Assembly (NCBI RefSeq): GCF_001592875.1
Contig: NZ_LSOF01000007.1
Span: 56,898-120,897 of the forward strand
Direction of reading: 5' to 3'
Origin: Pseudomonas sp. BMS12
Lineage (GTDB): Bacteria; Pseudomonadota; Gammaproteobacteria; Pseudomonadales; Pseudomonadaceae
DNA length: 64,000 bases
Shown: one piece after another, positions 41,951-50,601 of the stretch
How positions within the stretch are numbered: the first letter of the stretch is position 1
Layout: the number at the start of each line of letters is the position of its first letter
Notes under the pieces: generated by a model
Seen by the model: the letters and a program-made list of their open reading frames with translations, nothing else
Database searches by the model: none
Told to the model about the DNA's origin: nothing
Position numbers and translations under genes: made by a program

Positions 41951-43900
41951 ATGACAGCCAGCTTCACGGTGGGGCACAGCCCACTCTTTGCCGCATCCAC
42001 CCTGCATACCCAACTGACCCGCAGGGGGATCAGGCTGCGCGAGCTGGACACAACTACCCTGCCGGCAAGTGGCGAGCTGGAGGTGCTGCTGCTCGATGAC
42101 AGCCTGTTGCGGGCCCAGCCGCTGTCGATCTGGCAGGGCTGCGGCGCCAGCCTGGTAGCCTTCGCGACAATGGACGGGGCCCTGCCACTGCCGAATACGG
42201 CCAGCGAGGACGAGCTGGTGGCCCTGCTCGGCTTCGCCGCCGAACAGTTCCATCTCCGGCAGAAGACCGGGCAACTGGCTGCTGCCCTGCAGGAAAAGGA
42301 CGGCGACCTGCAGAAACTGGTGGATGTTGGCCTGGCGCTATCCGCCGAAAAGGACCTGGATCGCCTCCTGAGCAAGATTCTTACCGAGGGGCGCCGCCTG
42401 TCCAACAGCGATGCCGCCTCGTTGTTCCTGGTGGACAACAAGGGCGAGCAGCCGCAACTGCTGTTCAAGCTGACGCAGAACAGCTCGATGCCGACCCGCT
42501 TCCAGGAACAGCGCATGCCGCTGACCAAGGCGTCCATCGCCGGCTATGTGGCCCTCACCAGTACCGAGCTGAATATCGCCGACGCCTATGCCATTCCGCC
42601 GGATGCACCCTACCGCTTCAATCGCTCGTTCGACATGCAGGTGGGCTACCGCACCCTGTCACTGCTGGCCATTCCCATGCTCAACCATCGCCATGAGGTG
42701 GTCGGGGTGCTGGAGTTCATCAACTGTCAGGACGATAACGGCCAGGCCATCGCCTTCGACGAGGTGATGGCCGCCTCGTTGCGCGCGCTGGCCAGCCAGG
42801 CCGCCGTGGCCATCGAGAATCGCCAGTTGCTGGATGACATCAGCCAGCTGTTCGACGGCTTCGTGCAAGCCTCGGTGTTCGCCATCGAACAACGCGACCC
42901 CACCTCGGCCGGCCATTCGTTCCGCGTTGCCGACCTGTGCATCGCCCTTGCCCGCCAGCTGCCCCAGGCGCCCATGAGCCACCTGCGCCAGCAGGCGTTG
43001 AACGACGAGGGGCTGCGCGAGCTGCGCTACGCCGCCCTGCTGCACGATTTCGGCAAGGTCGGGGTACGCGAGCACGTACTGACCAAGGCCAAGAAGCTGC
43101 CGGAAGCCGTGGTCGAAAACCTGCGCTATCGGGTGGCCCTGGCCAAGGAGAGCCTGCACAACCAGACCCTGCGCCGCATGCTCCAGGCCTACCGGCAACA
43201 CGGCGTGCTGGACGAGCCGTTACGACAGCAATGGGAGACCGAGCTGGCGCTGGAGTGCGAGCGTCTGGACCAGTACCTGCGCGATATTCTCAAGGCCAAC
43301 GAGCCGAGCGTGCTGACCGAGGGCGACTTCAACCACCTGCAGGAAATCCAGGGGCATGTGGTGAAAAGCCACGACGACGGCTTGATCGGCCTACTCTCGG
43401 AACACGAGTTCTGCGCCCTGGCCATTCGCCGCGGCAGCCTGACCCAGGAGGAGCGCGCCGAAATCGAACGCCACGTGGTACACACCCGCGACTTCCTCAA
43501 GCTGATCCCCTGGACCCCGGCGCTGCACCGCATCCCCGAGATCGCCGCGGCGCACCACGAGAAGCTCGATGGCAGCGGCTACCCCAAGGGCCTGGCTGGC
43601 GATGCAATTCCCTGCGCCTCGCGGATCATGACCATCTGCGACATCTACGACGCACTGACCGCCGCCGACCGCCCCTACAAGCCGGCAGTGCCGGTGGAGC
43701 ATGCGCTGGACATACTCCAGGCCGAAGTGAAGAGCGGCCTGCTCGATGGCGACCTGGTCAAGGTCTTCATCGATTCACGCTGCTACCTCGACCCCGGCCA
43801 GAGCCAGCTCCTGTTGCCGGCGACACCCGCGCCAGCCACCACGACGCCATACGCCCACCACGTCTGCGACTTCGAGCCGAGCGCCAAGCACTCGCATTGA
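41951..43900 (+). CDS. GAF-HD-GYP phosphodiesterase with long insertion
   Basis: A 649-residue cytoplasmic protein. An N-terminal region (~1-95) precedes a coiled linker (RQKTGQLAAALQEKDGDLQK), a GAF domain (~120-290; SNSDAASLFLVDNKGE, LLAIPMLNHRHEVVGVLEFI) and an HD-GYP domain (~295-620) with LLHDFGKVGVRE and HHEKLDGSGYPKGL. HD-GYP enzymes hydrolyse c-di-GMP. The HD pair and the HHE...GYP motif are about 170 residues apart, versus roughly 65 in the usual family, because of a helical insertion after HVLTKAKKLPEA; catalytic status is therefore less certain. ATG 41951 has a GAGGG site. It is convergent with the M48 gene, three bases apart. Confidence 0.85.
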   Translation: MTASFTVGHSPLFAASTLHTQLTRRGIRLRELDTTTLPASGELEVLLLDDSLLRAQPLSIWQGCGASLVAFATMDGALPLPNTASEDELVALLGFAAEQFHLRQKTGQLAAALQEKDGDLQKLVDVGLALSAEKDLDRLLSKILTEGRRLSNSDAASLFLVDNKGEQPQLLFKLTQNSSMPTRFQEQRMPLTKASIAGYVALTSTELNIADAYAIPPDAPYRFNRSFDMQVGYRTLSLLAIPMLNHRHEVVGVLEFINCQDDNGQAIAFDEVMAASLRALASQAAVAIENRQLLDDISQLFDGFVQASVFAIEQRDPTSAGHSFRVADLCIALARQLPQAPMSHLRQQALNDEGLRELRYAALLHDFGKVGVREHVLTKAKKLPEAVVENLRYRVALAKESLHNQTLRRMLQAYRQHGVLDEPLRQQWETELALECERLDQYLRDILKANEPSVLTEGDFNHLQEIQGHVVKSHDDGLIGLLSEHEFCALAIRRGSLTQEERAEIERHVVHTRDFLKLIPWTPALHRIPEIAAAHHEKLDGSGYPKGLAGDAIPCASRIMTICDIYDALTAADRPYKPAVPVEHALDILQAEVKSGLLDGDLVKVFIDSRCYLDPGQSQLLLPATPAPATTTPYAHHVCDFEPSAKHSH

Positions 43901-43903
43901 CGC

Positions 43904-44791
43904 CTATCGGCGCAACAGGGCCTGGCGATAGCGCTCCTGCAGGGTCAACTGGCTGCCCGAGGCAGCAACCGAGTCCAGATAGGCATAGGTTGCCGCGAGG
44001 CGGGTCAGGCGATCACCGATGTTCGGATGCACCTTGAGGAAGGTCACCAGCGTGGCATCGTCCTGCTTCAGGGTGGCCAGGCCCTGCAGCACTGTGGCCA
44101 GGCCATAGGCATCGTAGCCGGCACGGGCGGCGAGCACCGCCCCCATGCGATCCGCCTCGAACTCGTCGCCACGATCGAGCCCGCGGGTATAGAGGTTGGT
44201 GACCAGCTGATCGAATTTCTGCTCGGTCACGATGCTGCTACTGGCCGGGTGACTGGAGCTGGCCGAACTGGCCTGCAGGGCGAGTCGCGACAGGTCGCCC
44301 AGCAGGCCGGCGCCGGCCTGCTGCTTGATTGCCTGCAAGTGATGACGCTGCACCACGTGCGCCACTTCATGCGCCAGGACACCGGCCAGCTCGGCTTCAC
44401 TGTCCATCCGCGCCAGCATGCCCGTGGTAATGAACACATAGCCACCCGGTGCGGCATAGGCCCCGACCACGCGGCTGTCGATCACACCGAAACGCCAGGG
44501 TAGCTCGGGTCGCTCGCTGTTCAGCGCCACCCAGCGCCCGACCCGATTGACGTAGCCCTGCAGCGCCGGGCTGTTCAACAGCGGTGCCTGCCTGAGCAAC
44601 AGCTCGGCGGTACTGGCGCCGATGAGCATTTCCTCGTCCTGGCTCTTGTCGCCCAGGTTGCCGAGATGGCGGCCGGCACTGGCCAGCGGGGACAGGTCGA
44701 CGCCCTGAATACTGACTCCCTCCAGCGACTCGCAACCCGCCAGCGCGGCGAGCAGGAGCAGCGAGACGGCATACCGAATGAACCTGATCAT
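43904..44791 (-). CDS. M48 family metalloprotease lipoprotein
   Basis: A 295-residue predicted lipoprotein (lipobox LAALAGC near residue 20) with an M48 peptidase domain: zinc motif HEVAH in VLAHEVAHVVQRHHLQ, third ligand Glu in DRGDEFEADRMGAVLAARAG, and VHPNIGDRLTRL near the end. This is the BepA/LoiP-like group that acts on outer-membrane proteins from the periplasmic face. It is the last gene of an operon with the SH3 protein and the CHASE2 cyclase (gap 16 bases, AGGAG site). The link between a protease and a cyclase is unexplained. Confidence 0.87.
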   Translation of the reverse strand: MIRFIRYAVSLLLLAALAGCESLEGVSIQGVDLSPLASAGRHLGNLGDKSQDEEMLIGASTAELLLRQAPLLNSPALQGYVNRVGRWVALNSERPELPWRFGVIDSRVVGAYAAPGGYVFITTGMLARMDSEAELAGVLAHEVAHVVQRHHLQAIKQQAGAGLLGDLSRLALQASSASSSHPASSSIVTEQKFDQLVTNLYTRGLDRGDEFEADRMGAVLAARAGYDAYGLATVLQGLATLKQDDATLVTFLKVHPNIGDRLTRLAATYAYLDSVAASGSQLTLQERYRQALLRR

Positions 44792-44807
44792 GCTGGCTAC
44801 TCCTGTT

Positions 44808-45308
44808 TCAACGCTGGTAGGCGATGGACTGGCTGCGCAGCCCACCATCCTGGGCGAAACCACGGGCATTGCTCGGGGTCACCGCGTAACCGTCCAGCTG
44901 CTGCAACGCCGCGGCGCCGGAGCCGCCGCCACCCTCCAGGCGATCGTCGGTCACGCCGCGGACACCGGTCGCGACACCACTGGCGGGCTCCACCGCCGTA
45001 CTGCCCTTGAGCAGGTCGGAGACATTGCCCCCCTTGGCCGTGGCGGATTTGTCGAAGCGCACCGCCAGCAGCGCCACCCAACCCTGGGTACCGCCACCCG
45101 TCTGCACCTGATACCAGCCACCCTGACGCTGCAGGATCTGCAAGCGCGTCTGCGCCGGCAGTTGCTGCAAGGTCGCGGCGCTGGCGCCGGGGGCCTCTCG
45201 CAAGGCCGTGGCCTGGACCGTGATGCCACCGAGCACTTCGGCCAGCGCCATGGCACTGACCAGCCAACCCGCCAGCACCAGGAGGGCGGCGGCAAAGGTT
45301 TTGTTCAT
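44808..45308 (-). CDS. Secreted SH3-domain protein
   Basis: A 166-residue exported protein with a signal peptide (LVSAMALA/EVLGG). A bacterial SH3 domain covers ~25-85 (VQATALREAPGASAATLQQL, GWYQVQTGGGTQGWVALLAV). The C-terminal half is Gly/Ser-rich and resembles a short conserved tail (DLLKGSTAVEPASGVATGVR, LDGYAVTPSNARGFAQDGG). ATG 45308 overlaps the cyclase stop (ATGA) behind an AGGAG site. Bacterial SH3 domains often bind cell-wall peptides; binding here is inferred. The tail pattern, reminiscent of M48-associated proteins, fits its place before the M48 gene. Confidence 0.82.
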   Translation of the reverse strand: MNKTFAAALLVLAGWLVSAMALAEVLGGITVQATALREAPGASAATLQQLPAQTRLQILQRQGGWYQVQTGGGTQGWVALLAVRFDKSATAKGGNVSDLLKGSTAVEPASGVATGVRGVTDDRLEGGGGSGAAALQQLDGYAVTPSNARGFAQDGGLRSQSIAYQR

Positions 45309-47146
45309 GGTTGTTTTCTCCTCGGCTCGAACAGGGTCACCGGCTCGATGCGGCCTTTGACCTGGAAATCGCCATGAGGCACGAAGTCGAACGCATCGCC
45401 GCAGGCCCGCATGGTCGCGGCCGACACCAGCAGGCGCGCGCGCCCCTTGGTCAGGCCCTCGATACGGCTGGCGAGATTCACCGTGTCACCTATGGCAGTG
45501 TAGTCGTAGCGTTTGCTGGTCCCGACCATGCCGACCACCGCCGGGCCGGTGTGCAGGCCGATGCCGATATCGAAATCCGGGTGCGCGAAATCGCGGCGGT
45601 AGCGCTCGACGTTGTCGATCATCTCCAGCGCCGCGTTGACCGCATCCAGGGCCTGGCCCGGGTTGGCCTGCGGCGCGCCCCAGAAGGCCATGATCGCGTC
45701 GCCGATGAACTTGTCGAGGGTCGCCCGGTGCTTGAACAGCACATCCACCTGGCCGGCGAAGTAGTTCTCCAGAATCTGCATGATCTCCGCCGCACTGCGC
45801 TGCTCGGACAGCGTGGTGAAATTGCGGATATCGGAAAACAGCACGGTGAGCTGGCACTCGCGACTGGCCAGCAGCGCCTGAGGATCCTCGCGGGCCACCA
45901 GTTGCGCCACCACCTGCGGGTCGAGAAAACGGCTGAACAGGCTGATGGTGTTACTCAACTGACGGCGCCGGCGCCAATAGAACACCGCCAACGCCAGCGC
46001 CAGCAGCAACCACAGCGCCAACAGGCTGGGCAGCACCTTGGCCAGCACAGCCTCCTGCAGCATCAGCACATAAGCCCCCAGAAACAGTGCCAGGCTGGCG
46101 CCCAGGGTCAGCAGGCTGGCGGCCAGCAGGCGCTCGTGCAGCAGGCACAACTGCAGCGCCAGCAACAAAGCGGCACCGACCAGCGCCATGACCCAGCCCG
46201 GCACGGTCTGCAGCCGCTGGCCGTTGAGCAGGTTGTCGATAGCGGTGGCGAGGATGAACACCGCCGGGTACAGATCGTCCAACGGGGTACGCCGCAGATC
46301 GTAGAGCCCGGTGGCGGTGGTACCTATCACCACCACCTTGCCGGCGAAGTAGTCGTCCGCCAGCTGGCCCGGCTCACCACGGGCCCGGGCCAGCACCTCG
46401 GCGAACGGAATACGCGGATAGGGCACGCGCTCGGCGCTGCGCCAATCGAGCAGAAAGCTGTCGGCCACCGGCAGAGTCACGCCCTGATCCTGGGCCACCC
46501 GCGCCGGCAACGAAGGCAAGCGCCAGTCGCCGATGTGGCGACGAATGTCGTAACGCCGACCAACGCCATCGGCATCCGGGGTGAAGTTGATGGTACCGGT
46601 CTTCCAGTGCTGCGCAGCCACCGCCCAGGGCAGCAGCAGCAACCCACGTTGCTGTTGCCCTCCGGGCTGCAGTCCGGTTTGCGGCGGGTAGCTGGTCAAC
46701 AGCGGCGCGCTCGCCGCCGTCGCGGGGCGCTGCTGCAGGGCCGCCAGATAGACCCGGGAGCCGAGCGCCAGCACTTCGTTGAAATAGGCATCGGCATCGG
46801 GATGGAAACGGTCAGGCTCGCTGAACAACACGTCGAACACCACCGCCTCGGCCTTCTGTTTCAGCAGATACTCCAGCAACTCGGCATGCAGCGAGCGCGG
46901 CCAGGGCCACTTGCCCGCCTCACCGGCCAGGGCTTGCAGACTGGTGTCGTCGATATCAATCACCACCAGGCGGGGATCCGGGCCCTGCTGAGCGGCACGC
47001 TGACGAATCAGCCAATCGCCATGCGCGTTGCCCCAGCCCTGCAGCGGCCCCCAGCACTGCACCAGCAACAGCAACGCAATGACCAGCCCGACAGCCAGCC
47101 AGAGTACGTTGCGAAAAGCCTTGGTTGATTGCCGGGCCTCGGACAT
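45305..47146 (-). CDS. CHASE2-domain class III adenylate cyclase
   Basis: A 613-residue membrane receptor cyclase. It has a transmembrane helix (~13-31), a periplasmic CHASE2 sensor (~35-320; RLVVIDIDDTSLQALAGEAG, VVFDVLFSEPD, VVVIGTTATGLYDLRRTPLD) and three further transmembrane helices (~325-395). A class III cyclase domain (~425-605) has metal-binding aspartates in LFSDIRNFTT and DKFIGDAIMAFWGAP, then YDYTAIGDTVNLASRIEGL. It should make cAMP in the cytoplasm in response to a periplasmic signal. The AGGAG site before ATG 47146 supports the start. It heads the operon with the SH3 and M48 genes. Confidence 0.9.
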   Translation of the reverse strand: MSEARQSTKAFRNVLWLAVGLVIALLLLVQCWGPLQGWGNAHGDWLIRQRAAQQGPDPRLVVIDIDDTSLQALAGEAGKWPWPRSLHAELLEYLLKQKAEAVVFDVLFSEPDRFHPDADAYFNEVLALGSRVYLAALQQRPATAASAPLLTSYPPQTGLQPGGQQQRGLLLLPWAVAAQHWKTGTINFTPDADGVGRRYDIRRHIGDWRLPSLPARVAQDQGVTLPVADSFLLDWRSAERVPYPRIPFAEVLARARGEPGQLADDYFAGKVVVIGTTATGLYDLRRTPLDDLYPAVFILATAIDNLLNGQRLQTVPGWVMALVGAALLLALQLCLLHERLLAASLLTLGASLALFLGAYVLMLQEAVLAKVLPSLLALWLLLALALAVFYWRRRRQLSNTISLFSRFLDPQVVAQLVAREDPQALLASRECQLTVLFSDIRNFTTLSEQRSAAEIMQILENYFAGQVDVLFKHRATLDKFIGDAIMAFWGAPQANPGQALDAVNAALEMIDNVERYRRDFAHPDFDIGIGLHTGPAVVGMVGTSKRYDYTAIGDTVNLASRIEGLTKGRARLLVSAATMRACGDAFDFVPHGDFQVKGRIEPVTLFEPRRKQP

Positions 47147-47554
47147 GACCGACTCCTGAGCGAAAGCTCGACCCGTTGTCCCAGGGAGCTCTATTGACTA
47201 GTAGCAGAATAGTGGCCAATTGCGCCACTTCACCCATCGCCTCGTCTTCAGTACACTGCGCGCCGCTCGCAGCCCAGGCTGCCTCCGCCCAGACCCGAGC
47301 CAGGCCTCGGGCGATTGGTCTCCACCACCCCAGGCGGAGACCCTTCGGGCCGTCGCAAGCGACGTCAAGCAACTGCTCCCGGCATTTTTTGTTTGGGCGC
47401 GACACCCAACTGTCACGATGCGACACCACCCCACGGCCAAAGCCCGGAGCGGCAGCCATCTGCTTGGCGCTGCTGCTGGCGCTATGCTAGGTTCACCGGC
47501 ACGTCAGGAAGACCCCAGCCGCCGGAGCGCATCCGCATAAGAAGAGGAACCCCC
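47147..47554. other. 408-bp divergent intergenic region
   Basis: This gap separates the CHASE2 cyclase operon and the ABC transporter operon. No credible gene is seen. A TTGGCG / TAGGTT pair (47464-47493, 18-base spacing) is a weak promoter candidate for the transporter. A TTGACT at 47194-47199 has no -10 partner. GC drops slightly around 47380-47400 (GGCATTTTTTGTTTGG). Nothing resembling a riboswitch was recognised. Confidence 0.5.
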
Positions 47555-48328
47555 ATGGCCGAGGCAACGCCCGCGCTGGAAATCCGCAACCTGCACAAAC
47601 GCTACGGCGACCTTGAAGTGCTCAAGGGCATTTCGCTGACCGCCCGCGACGGCGACGTGATCTCCATCCTCGGCTCCTCCGGCTCCGGCAAGTCCACCTT
47701 CCTGCGCTGCATCAACCTGCTGGAGAACCCGCACCAGGGCCAGATCCTGGTGGCCGGCGAAGAGCTCAAGCTGAAGGCGGCGAAGAACGGCGACCTGGTG
47801 GCTGCCGACAACAAGCAGATCAATCGCCTGCGCAGCGAGATCGGCTTCGTTTTCCAGAATTTCAATCTGTGGCCGCACATGAGCGTGCTCGACAACATCA
47901 TCGAGGCACCGCGTCGCGTGCTCGGCCAGAGCAAGGCCGAAGCCATCGAGGTGGCCGAGGCGCTGCTGGCCAAGGTCGGCATCGCCGACAAGCGCCACGT
48001 ATTCCCCAACCAGCTTTCCGGCGGCCAGCAGCAGCGCGCCGCCATCGCCCGCACCCTGGCCATGCAGCCCAAGGTGATCCTGTTCGACGAGCCAACTTCG
48101 GCCCTCGACCCGGAAATGGTACAGGAAGTGCTTAATGTGATCCGCGCGCTGGCCGACGAGGGCCGCACCATGCTGCTGGTCACCCACGAGATGAATTTCG
48201 CCCGTCAGGTATCCAGCGAAGTGGTGTTCCTCCATCAGGGCCTGGTCGAAGAGCAGGGCTCGCCCGAACAAGTCTTCACCAACCCGCAATCGGCTCGCTG
48301 TAAACAATTCATGTCCAGCAATCACTGA
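47555..48328 (+). CDS. ABC transporter ATPase for basic amino acids (HisP-like)
   Basis: A 257-residue ATPase with Walker A GSSGSGKSTF, Q-loop VFQNFNLWPH, signature LSGGQQQRAAIARTLA, Walker B VILFDEPTSALDPE and H-loop LLVTHEMNFA. It is of the polar amino-acid HisP/ArgT-type. It starts a four-gene operon with a solute-binding protein and two permeases matching PA5152-PA5155. ATG 47555 has a GAGGAA site. Confidence 0.92.
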   Translation: MAEATPALEIRNLHKRYGDLEVLKGISLTARDGDVISILGSSGSGKSTFLRCINLLENPHQGQILVAGEELKLKAAKNGDLVAADNKQINRLRSEIGFVFQNFNLWPHMSVLDNIIEAPRRVLGQSKAEAIEVAEALLAKVGIADKRHVFPNQLSGGQQQRAAIARTLAMQPKVILFDEPTSALDPEMVQEVLNVIRALADEGRTMLLVTHEMNFARQVSSEVVFLHQGLVEEQGSPEQVFTNPQSARCKQFMSSNH

Positions 48329-48346
48329 AAAACGGAGCAATCACGC

Positions 48347-49099
48347 ATGCACAACTATAAGAAGATCCTGCTGGCCGCGGCCGCCACCCTGGCCTTCGGC
48401 GCCCAGGCGATCGCCGCAGACAAACTGAAGATCGGTACCGAAGGCGCCTACCCGCCCTTCAACCTGATCGACGCCAGCGGCCAGGTCGGTGGCTTCGACG
48501 TGGAAATCGCCCAGGCCCTGTGCGCCAAGATGGGTGCCGAGTGCGAAGTGGTCACTTCCGACTGGGACGGCATCATCCCGGCCCTGAACGCCAAGAAGTT
48601 CGACTTCCTGGCCGCCTCCATGTCGATCACCGAAGAGCGCAAGCAGGCCGTCGACTTCACCGACGCCTACTACACCAACAAACTGCAATTCATCGCCCCG
48701 AAAAGCAGCGACCTGAAAGCCGACAAGGCCAGCCTGAAAGGCAAGGTGATCGGTGCCCAGCGCGCCACCATCGCCGGCACCTGGCTGGAAGACAACCTGG
48801 CCGACACCGTCGAGATCAAGCTGTACGACACCCAGGAAAACGCCTACCTCGACCTGTCCTCCGGCCGTCTGGACGGCGTACTGGCCGACAAGTTCGTCAA
48901 CTGGGAATGGCTGAAGAGCGACGCCGGCAAGGACTTCGAGTTCAAGGGTGATCCGGTATTCGACAACGACAAGATCGCCATCGCCGTGCGCAAGGGCGAC
49001 CCGCTGCGCGAGAAGCTGAACACCGCGCTGAAGGCCATCGTCGAAGACGGTACCTACAAGAAGATCAACGACAAGTACTTCCCGTTCAGCATCTACTGA
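48347..49099 (+). CDS. Periplasmic basic-amino-acid-binding protein (HisJ/ArgT-like)
   Basis: A 250-residue binding protein with a signal peptide (FGAQAIAA/DKLKIG). The ligand-site pattern LKIGTEGAYPPFNLID, GGFDVEIAQALCAKMG, CEVVTSDWDGIIPALNAKKF, MSITEERKQAVDFT and GRLDGVLADKF is that of lysine/arginine/ornithine/histidine binding proteins. It lies between the ATPase and the permeases; ligand specificity among basic amino acids cannot be read. Confidence 0.92.
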   Translation: MHNYKKILLAAAATLAFGAQAIAADKLKIGTEGAYPPFNLIDASGQVGGFDVEIAQALCAKMGAECEVVTSDWDGIIPALNAKKFDFLAASMSITEERKQAVDFTDAYYTNKLQFIAPKSSDLKADKASLKGKVIGAQRATIAGTWLEDNLADTVEIKLYDTQENAYLDLSSGRLDGVLADKFVNWEWLKSDAGKDFEFKGDPVFDNDKIAIAVRKGDPLREKLNTALKAIVEDGTYKKINDKYFPFSIY

Positions 49100-49157
49100 T
49101 GCAACCGAGCATGGCCGCCCACCCGGGCGGCTATGGTCCTTCTGCAGTAGCCCCCAG

Positions 49158-49850
49158 ATGACCCTAGACCTACACGGCTTCGGCCCCGCCCTCGCCGCCG
49201 GCACGCTGGTGACCATCCAGCTGGCCCTGTCCGCCCTGTGCTTCGGCCTGGTGCTCGGACTGCTCGGCGCCCTGGCCAAGACTTCTCCGTACAAGCCCCT
49301 GCAATGGCTTGGCGGCACCTATTCGACCATCGTCCGCGGCGTACCCGAACTGCTCTGGGTCCTGCTGATCTATTTCGGCACCGTCCAGGGCCTCGCCGCA
49401 CTGGGCGAGTTCCTTGGCGTCGGCAGCCTCGAGCTGAACCCCTTCGCCGCCGGCACCATCGCCCTCGGCCTGTGCTTCGGCGCCTATGCCACCGAGGTGT
49501 TCCGTGGCGCCATCCTGGCCATCCCCAAAGGCCACCGTGAAGCCGGCATGGCCCTCGGCATGTCCAAGGGTCGCATCCTCTGGAAGCTGATCCTGCCGCA
49601 GATGTGGCGTATCGCTCTGCCCGGCCTGGGCAACCTGTTCATGATCCTGATGAAAGACACCGCCCTGGTTTCGGTCATCGGCCTGGAAGAAATCATGCGT
49701 CGCTCGCAGATCGCCGTGACCTCCAGCAAGCAGGCCTTCACCTTCTACATGGTCGCGGCCTTCATCTACCTCGGCCTGACCGTTATCGCCATGATCGGCA
49801 TGCACTTCCTCGAGAAGCGCGCCAGCCGCGGCTTCGTCCGGAGCGCCTGA
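49158..49850 (+). CDS. ABC amino-acid permease (HisQ-like)
   Basis: A 230-residue permease with about five transmembrane segments. The EAA loop is GHREAGMALGMSKGRILWKL, and the N-terminal LVTIQLALSALCFGLVLGLL matches HisQ/ArtQ. Its stop overlaps the next permease start (TGATG), so the two form a heterodimeric channel. Confidence 0.92.
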   Translation: MTLDLHGFGPALAAGTLVTIQLALSALCFGLVLGLLGALAKTSPYKPLQWLGGTYSTIVRGVPELLWVLLIYFGTVQGLAALGEFLGVGSLELNPFAAGTIALGLCFGAYATEVFRGAILAIPKGHREAGMALGMSKGRILWKLILPQMWRIALPGLGNLFMILMKDTALVSVIGLEEIMRRSQIAVTSSKQAFTFYMVAAFIYLGLTVIAMIGMHFLEKRASRGFVRSA

Positions 49851-50539
49851 TGAACTGGGAAGTGATCTTCAAATACCTACCCAAGCTGCTCGAAGGCGCC
49901 GCGCTGACCATCGAGCTGGTGGCCTTCGCCGTAGTGGCCGGGCTGATCCTCGCCCTGCCCATGGGCATCGCCCGCGCCTCGCGCCACTGGTACGTGCGCG
50001 CCCTGCCCTATGGCTACATCTTCTTCTTCCGCGGCACACCGCTGCTGGTGCAGCTGTTCCTGGTCTACTACGGCCTGGCCCAGTTCGACGCCGTGCGCCA
50101 GGGCCCGCTGTGGCCCTACCTGCGTGATCCGTACTGGTGCACTGTCATCACCATGACCATGCACACGGCAGCCTATATCGCCGAGATCCTGCGCGGTGCC
50201 ATTCAGGCCGTGCCGCCCGGCGAAGTCGAAGCCGCACGCGCACTGGGCATGTCGCGCGCGCAGACGATGCTCTACATCATCCTGCCGCGCGCCGCGCGCA
50301 TCGGCTTGCCGGCCTACAGCAACGAAGTGATCCTGATGCTCAAGGCCAGCGCCCTGGCCAGCACCGTGACCCTGCTGGAGCTGACCGGCATGTCGCGCAC
50401 CATCATCGCCCGCACCTACCTGCCGGTGGAGATCTTCTTCGCTGCCGGGGTGTTCTACCTAGTCATCGCCTTCGTGCTGGTACGCGCCTTCCGCCTGCTC
50501 GAACGCAAGCTGCGGGTCGACGCCTGCCAGGGCCGCTAA
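49850..50539 (+). CDS. ABC amino-acid permease (HisM-like)
   Basis: A 229-residue permease: N-terminal LLEGAALTIELVAFAVVAGL, FFFRGTPLLVQLFLVYYGLA and the EAA loop GEVEAARALGMSRAQTMLYI. It pairs with the preceding HisQ-like protein. ATG 49850 shares one base with the upstream stop. It ends the transporter operon 62 bases before the methyltransferase gene. Confidence 0.92.
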   Translation: MNWEVIFKYLPKLLEGAALTIELVAFAVVAGLILALPMGIARASRHWYVRALPYGYIFFFRGTPLLVQLFLVYYGLAQFDAVRQGPLWPYLRDPYWCTVITMTMHTAAYIAEILRGAIQAVPPGEVEAARALGMSRAQTMLYIILPRAARIGLPAYSNEVILMLKASALASTVTLLELTGMSRTIIARTYLPVEIFFAAGVFYLVIAFVLVRAFRLLERKLRVDACQGR

Positions 50540-50601
50540 CCACTCCTCCTCTTCGGGAGAGTGGCGCGGCGCCCCATGCAGGGTGAGGGAACTTTCCAAT
50601 C

